This document shows positions 5,826-6,880 of a stretch of DNA of 6,880 nucleotides, one piece after another. The position numbers and the translations under genes are program-made. Position 1 is the first letter of the stretch. Each line of letters opens with the position of its first letter. The DNA is taken from assembly GCA_003220985.1 (NCBI GenBank), contig QHTY01000138.1, positions 2,426-9,305 of the forward strand, written 5' to 3'. The stretch is from Gemmatimonadota bacterium. GTDB lineage: Bacteria > Gemmatimonadota > Gemmatimonadetes > Gemmatimonadales > GWC2-71-9. Under the pieces are notes generated by a model, which did no database searches, had not been told where the DNA came from, and saw only the letters and a program-made list of their open reading frames with translations.

Positions 5826-6880
5826 GGGCGGTCACCCGGACGTCGGTCGGCTCACGCACGGGCACGCCCGTCACACGCATGCCGGCGCAGTACAGCAGCC
5901 CAGCAACCAGGAATCCCACGAACCATGCCCAGTTGTAGATCGTGCCGAACACGGTGGTGAGCGGAACGCCGCGCAGCGCCGCCACGAATCCGGGGAGACT
6001 GGGCGCGACACCGAGCGCCAGCGCCGCGATCGCCACTGGGTTGAATCCGCGCGCGTATTCGTACGCGCCGTCCCGCGTGTACAGATCGTTCACGTTCAGC
6101 TGGCCCCGCCGCACCACGAAATAGTCGGCGATCATGATGCCCGCGACCGGCCCGAGCAACGCGCCGTACCCGATGAGCCAGGTGAAGATGTAGGCCGCGG
6201 CGTCGTTGTAGAGCCGCCACGGCATCATCAGAATGCCGATGACGGCGGTGATCATGGCACCTTGCTTGAACGTGATCTTATCCGGGGCGAGGTTCGAGAA
6301 TCCGTTGGCGGGCGCGACGATGTTCGCCGCGATGTTCGTGGTGAGCGTCGCGACGATGAGCCCCGCCATCGAGAGCATGATCATCAACGGCCCACCGCCG
6401 ATCCGGGCGAGCAACGCGACGGGGTCGGAGATCCGGGTCCCAAAGATCACGACGGTCGCGTTGGTGACCGCGGCGCCGATGAAGGCGAACAACGCCATCG
6501 TGCCCGGCAGCCCTACCGCCTGGCCGACGATCTGATCGCGCTGGCTGCGCGCATAGCGTGAGAAGTCGGGGATGGAGAGCGCCATCGTTCCCCAAAAAGC
6601 CACGGCTGAGGTCAAGCCTGCTCCAAACAAGGTCCCGACACCGGCCGTCCGACCGTCGGGCCGTCCGACCGTCGGATTCTCGAGCATCGGACCGAGACCA
6701 CCCGCGCGCACCAGCGCCCATGCGAACAGCGCAACCCCCACGGCGAGCAAGAACGGTGATCCCCATGTCTCCAAGAACTTGATCGAGTCCATCCCGCGCA
6801 GCACGATCCAGACGTTCATCGCCCAGAACAGCAGGAAGCAGAGAAACTCGCCCGTGTTGAGACCGATGAATGCCGGCAGG
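5818..6880 (-). CDS. NCS1-family nucleobase permease, N-terminus beyond the window
   Basis: This is a cation-coupled inner-membrane importer of the NCS1 family (cytosine, uracil, allantoin, hydantoin, thiamine). The frame stays open to the right edge, so the ATG at 6819 is internal: the 20 codons before it (LPAFIGLNTGEFLCF and on) are in frame and family-like. About 353 residues are visible against a usual 480-500, so roughly the first quarter is missing. About nine hydrophobic segments remain, roughly TM4-TM12. Family landmarks are the WIVLRGMDSIKFLE segment, SIPDFSRYARSQRDQ at the TM6 end, TTNIAANIVAPANGFSNLAP in the TM8 region, and GILMMPWRLY. Overlap with preT and proximity to preA point to uracil, thymine or a dihydropyrimidine as substrate; hydantoin or allantoin are alternatives. 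A 16-bp tandem duplication lies in the loop before TM6. Confidence 0.92.
   Translation of the reverse strand, partial: LPAFIGLNTGEFLCFLLFWAMNVWIVLRGMDSIKFLETWGSPFLLAVGVALFAWALVRAGGLGPMLENPTVGRPDGRTAGVGTLFGAGLTSAVAFWGTMALSIPDFSRYARSQRDQIVGQAVGLPGTMALFAFIGAAVTNATVVIFGTRISDPVALLARIGGGPLMIMLSMAGLIVATLTTNIAANIVAPANGFSNLAPDKITFKQGAMITAVIGILMMPWRLYNDAAAYIFTWLIGYGALLGPVAGIMIADYFVVRRGQLNVNDLYTRDGAYEYARGFNPVAIAALALGVAPSLPGFVAALRGVPLTTVFGTIYNWAWFVGFLVAGLLYCAGMRVTGVPVREPTDVRVTARD
6645..6676 (-). repeat. 16-bp tandem duplication inside the permease gene
   Basis: CCGTCCGACCGTCGGG (6645-6660) is followed directly by a copy differing only in its last base (6661-6676). Each copy contains CCGA/TCGG arms able to form a small hairpin. 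Because 16 is not a multiple of three, the two copies are read in different frames: the coding strand gives PTVGR from one copy and PDGRT from the other. It lies in the loop between predicted TM5 and TM6. Confidence 0.85.

Noticed and set aside
3861..5960. 699-codon plus-strand open frame opposite preA and preT
   Set aside because: It lies antisense to two genes with clear motifs and gives an Arg/Ala/Gly/His-rich translation without domains, the usual product of GC-rich codon bias.
5302..6561. 419-codon plus-strand frame opposite preT and the permease
   Set aside because: Antisense to two conserved genes; it changes to an Arg/Asp/His-rich composition where it crosses the permease, as expected of a shadow frame.
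5818..6819. ATG at 6819 as the true start of the permease
   Set aside because: The frame continues open to the window edge with NCS1-like sequence, and the family is over 100 residues longer than a start at 6819 allows.

Overview
This is GC-rich bacterial DNA (about two thirds G+C by eye) holding five protein-coding genes packed with little intergenic space. The HAF-repeat lipoprotein, the TTG/GTG starts and the base composition would suit a soil bacterium of the Gemmatimonadota or Acidobacteriota type. That placement is a guess from general knowledge, since no marker gene is present. I see no rRNA, tRNA, CRISPR array, insertion sequence or phage gene.

Plus strand, 1-3300. After a short leader comes a complete half-size ABC exporter (125-1996). 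A 134-bp gap with small inverted repeats but no convincing promoter or terminator follows. Next is a predicted lipoprotein built almost entirely of about eight HAF-type repeats (2131-3300). Nothing ties either gene to the minus-strand cluster.

Minus strand, 6880-3297. Three co-directional genes form an apparent operon, transcribed from right to left: an NCS1-family nucleobase permease (truncated by the right edge), a PreT-like flavin/Fe-S oxidoreductase, and a PreA-like FMN/Fe-S dihydropyrimidine dehydrogenase subunit. The permease and preT overlap by 8 bp, and preT and preA are separated by 18 bp. Together they are expected to import uracil/thymine or a related ring compound and reduce it with NAD(P)H to the 5,6-dihydro form, the first step of reductive pyrimidine breakdown. 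Hydrolytic enzymes for the later steps (dihydropyrimidinase, ureidopropionase) are not in the window and may lie beyond the right edge.

The two blocks converge at 3297-3300, where one CTAG supplies the stop codons of both genes. The most unusual small-scale structures are a 10-bp tandem repeat carrying the preT stop, the preA ribosome binding site and the preA start, and a 16-bp tandem duplication inside the permease gene that is read in two frames. I found no convincing undescribed multi-gene system; the gene content is recognisable throughout.
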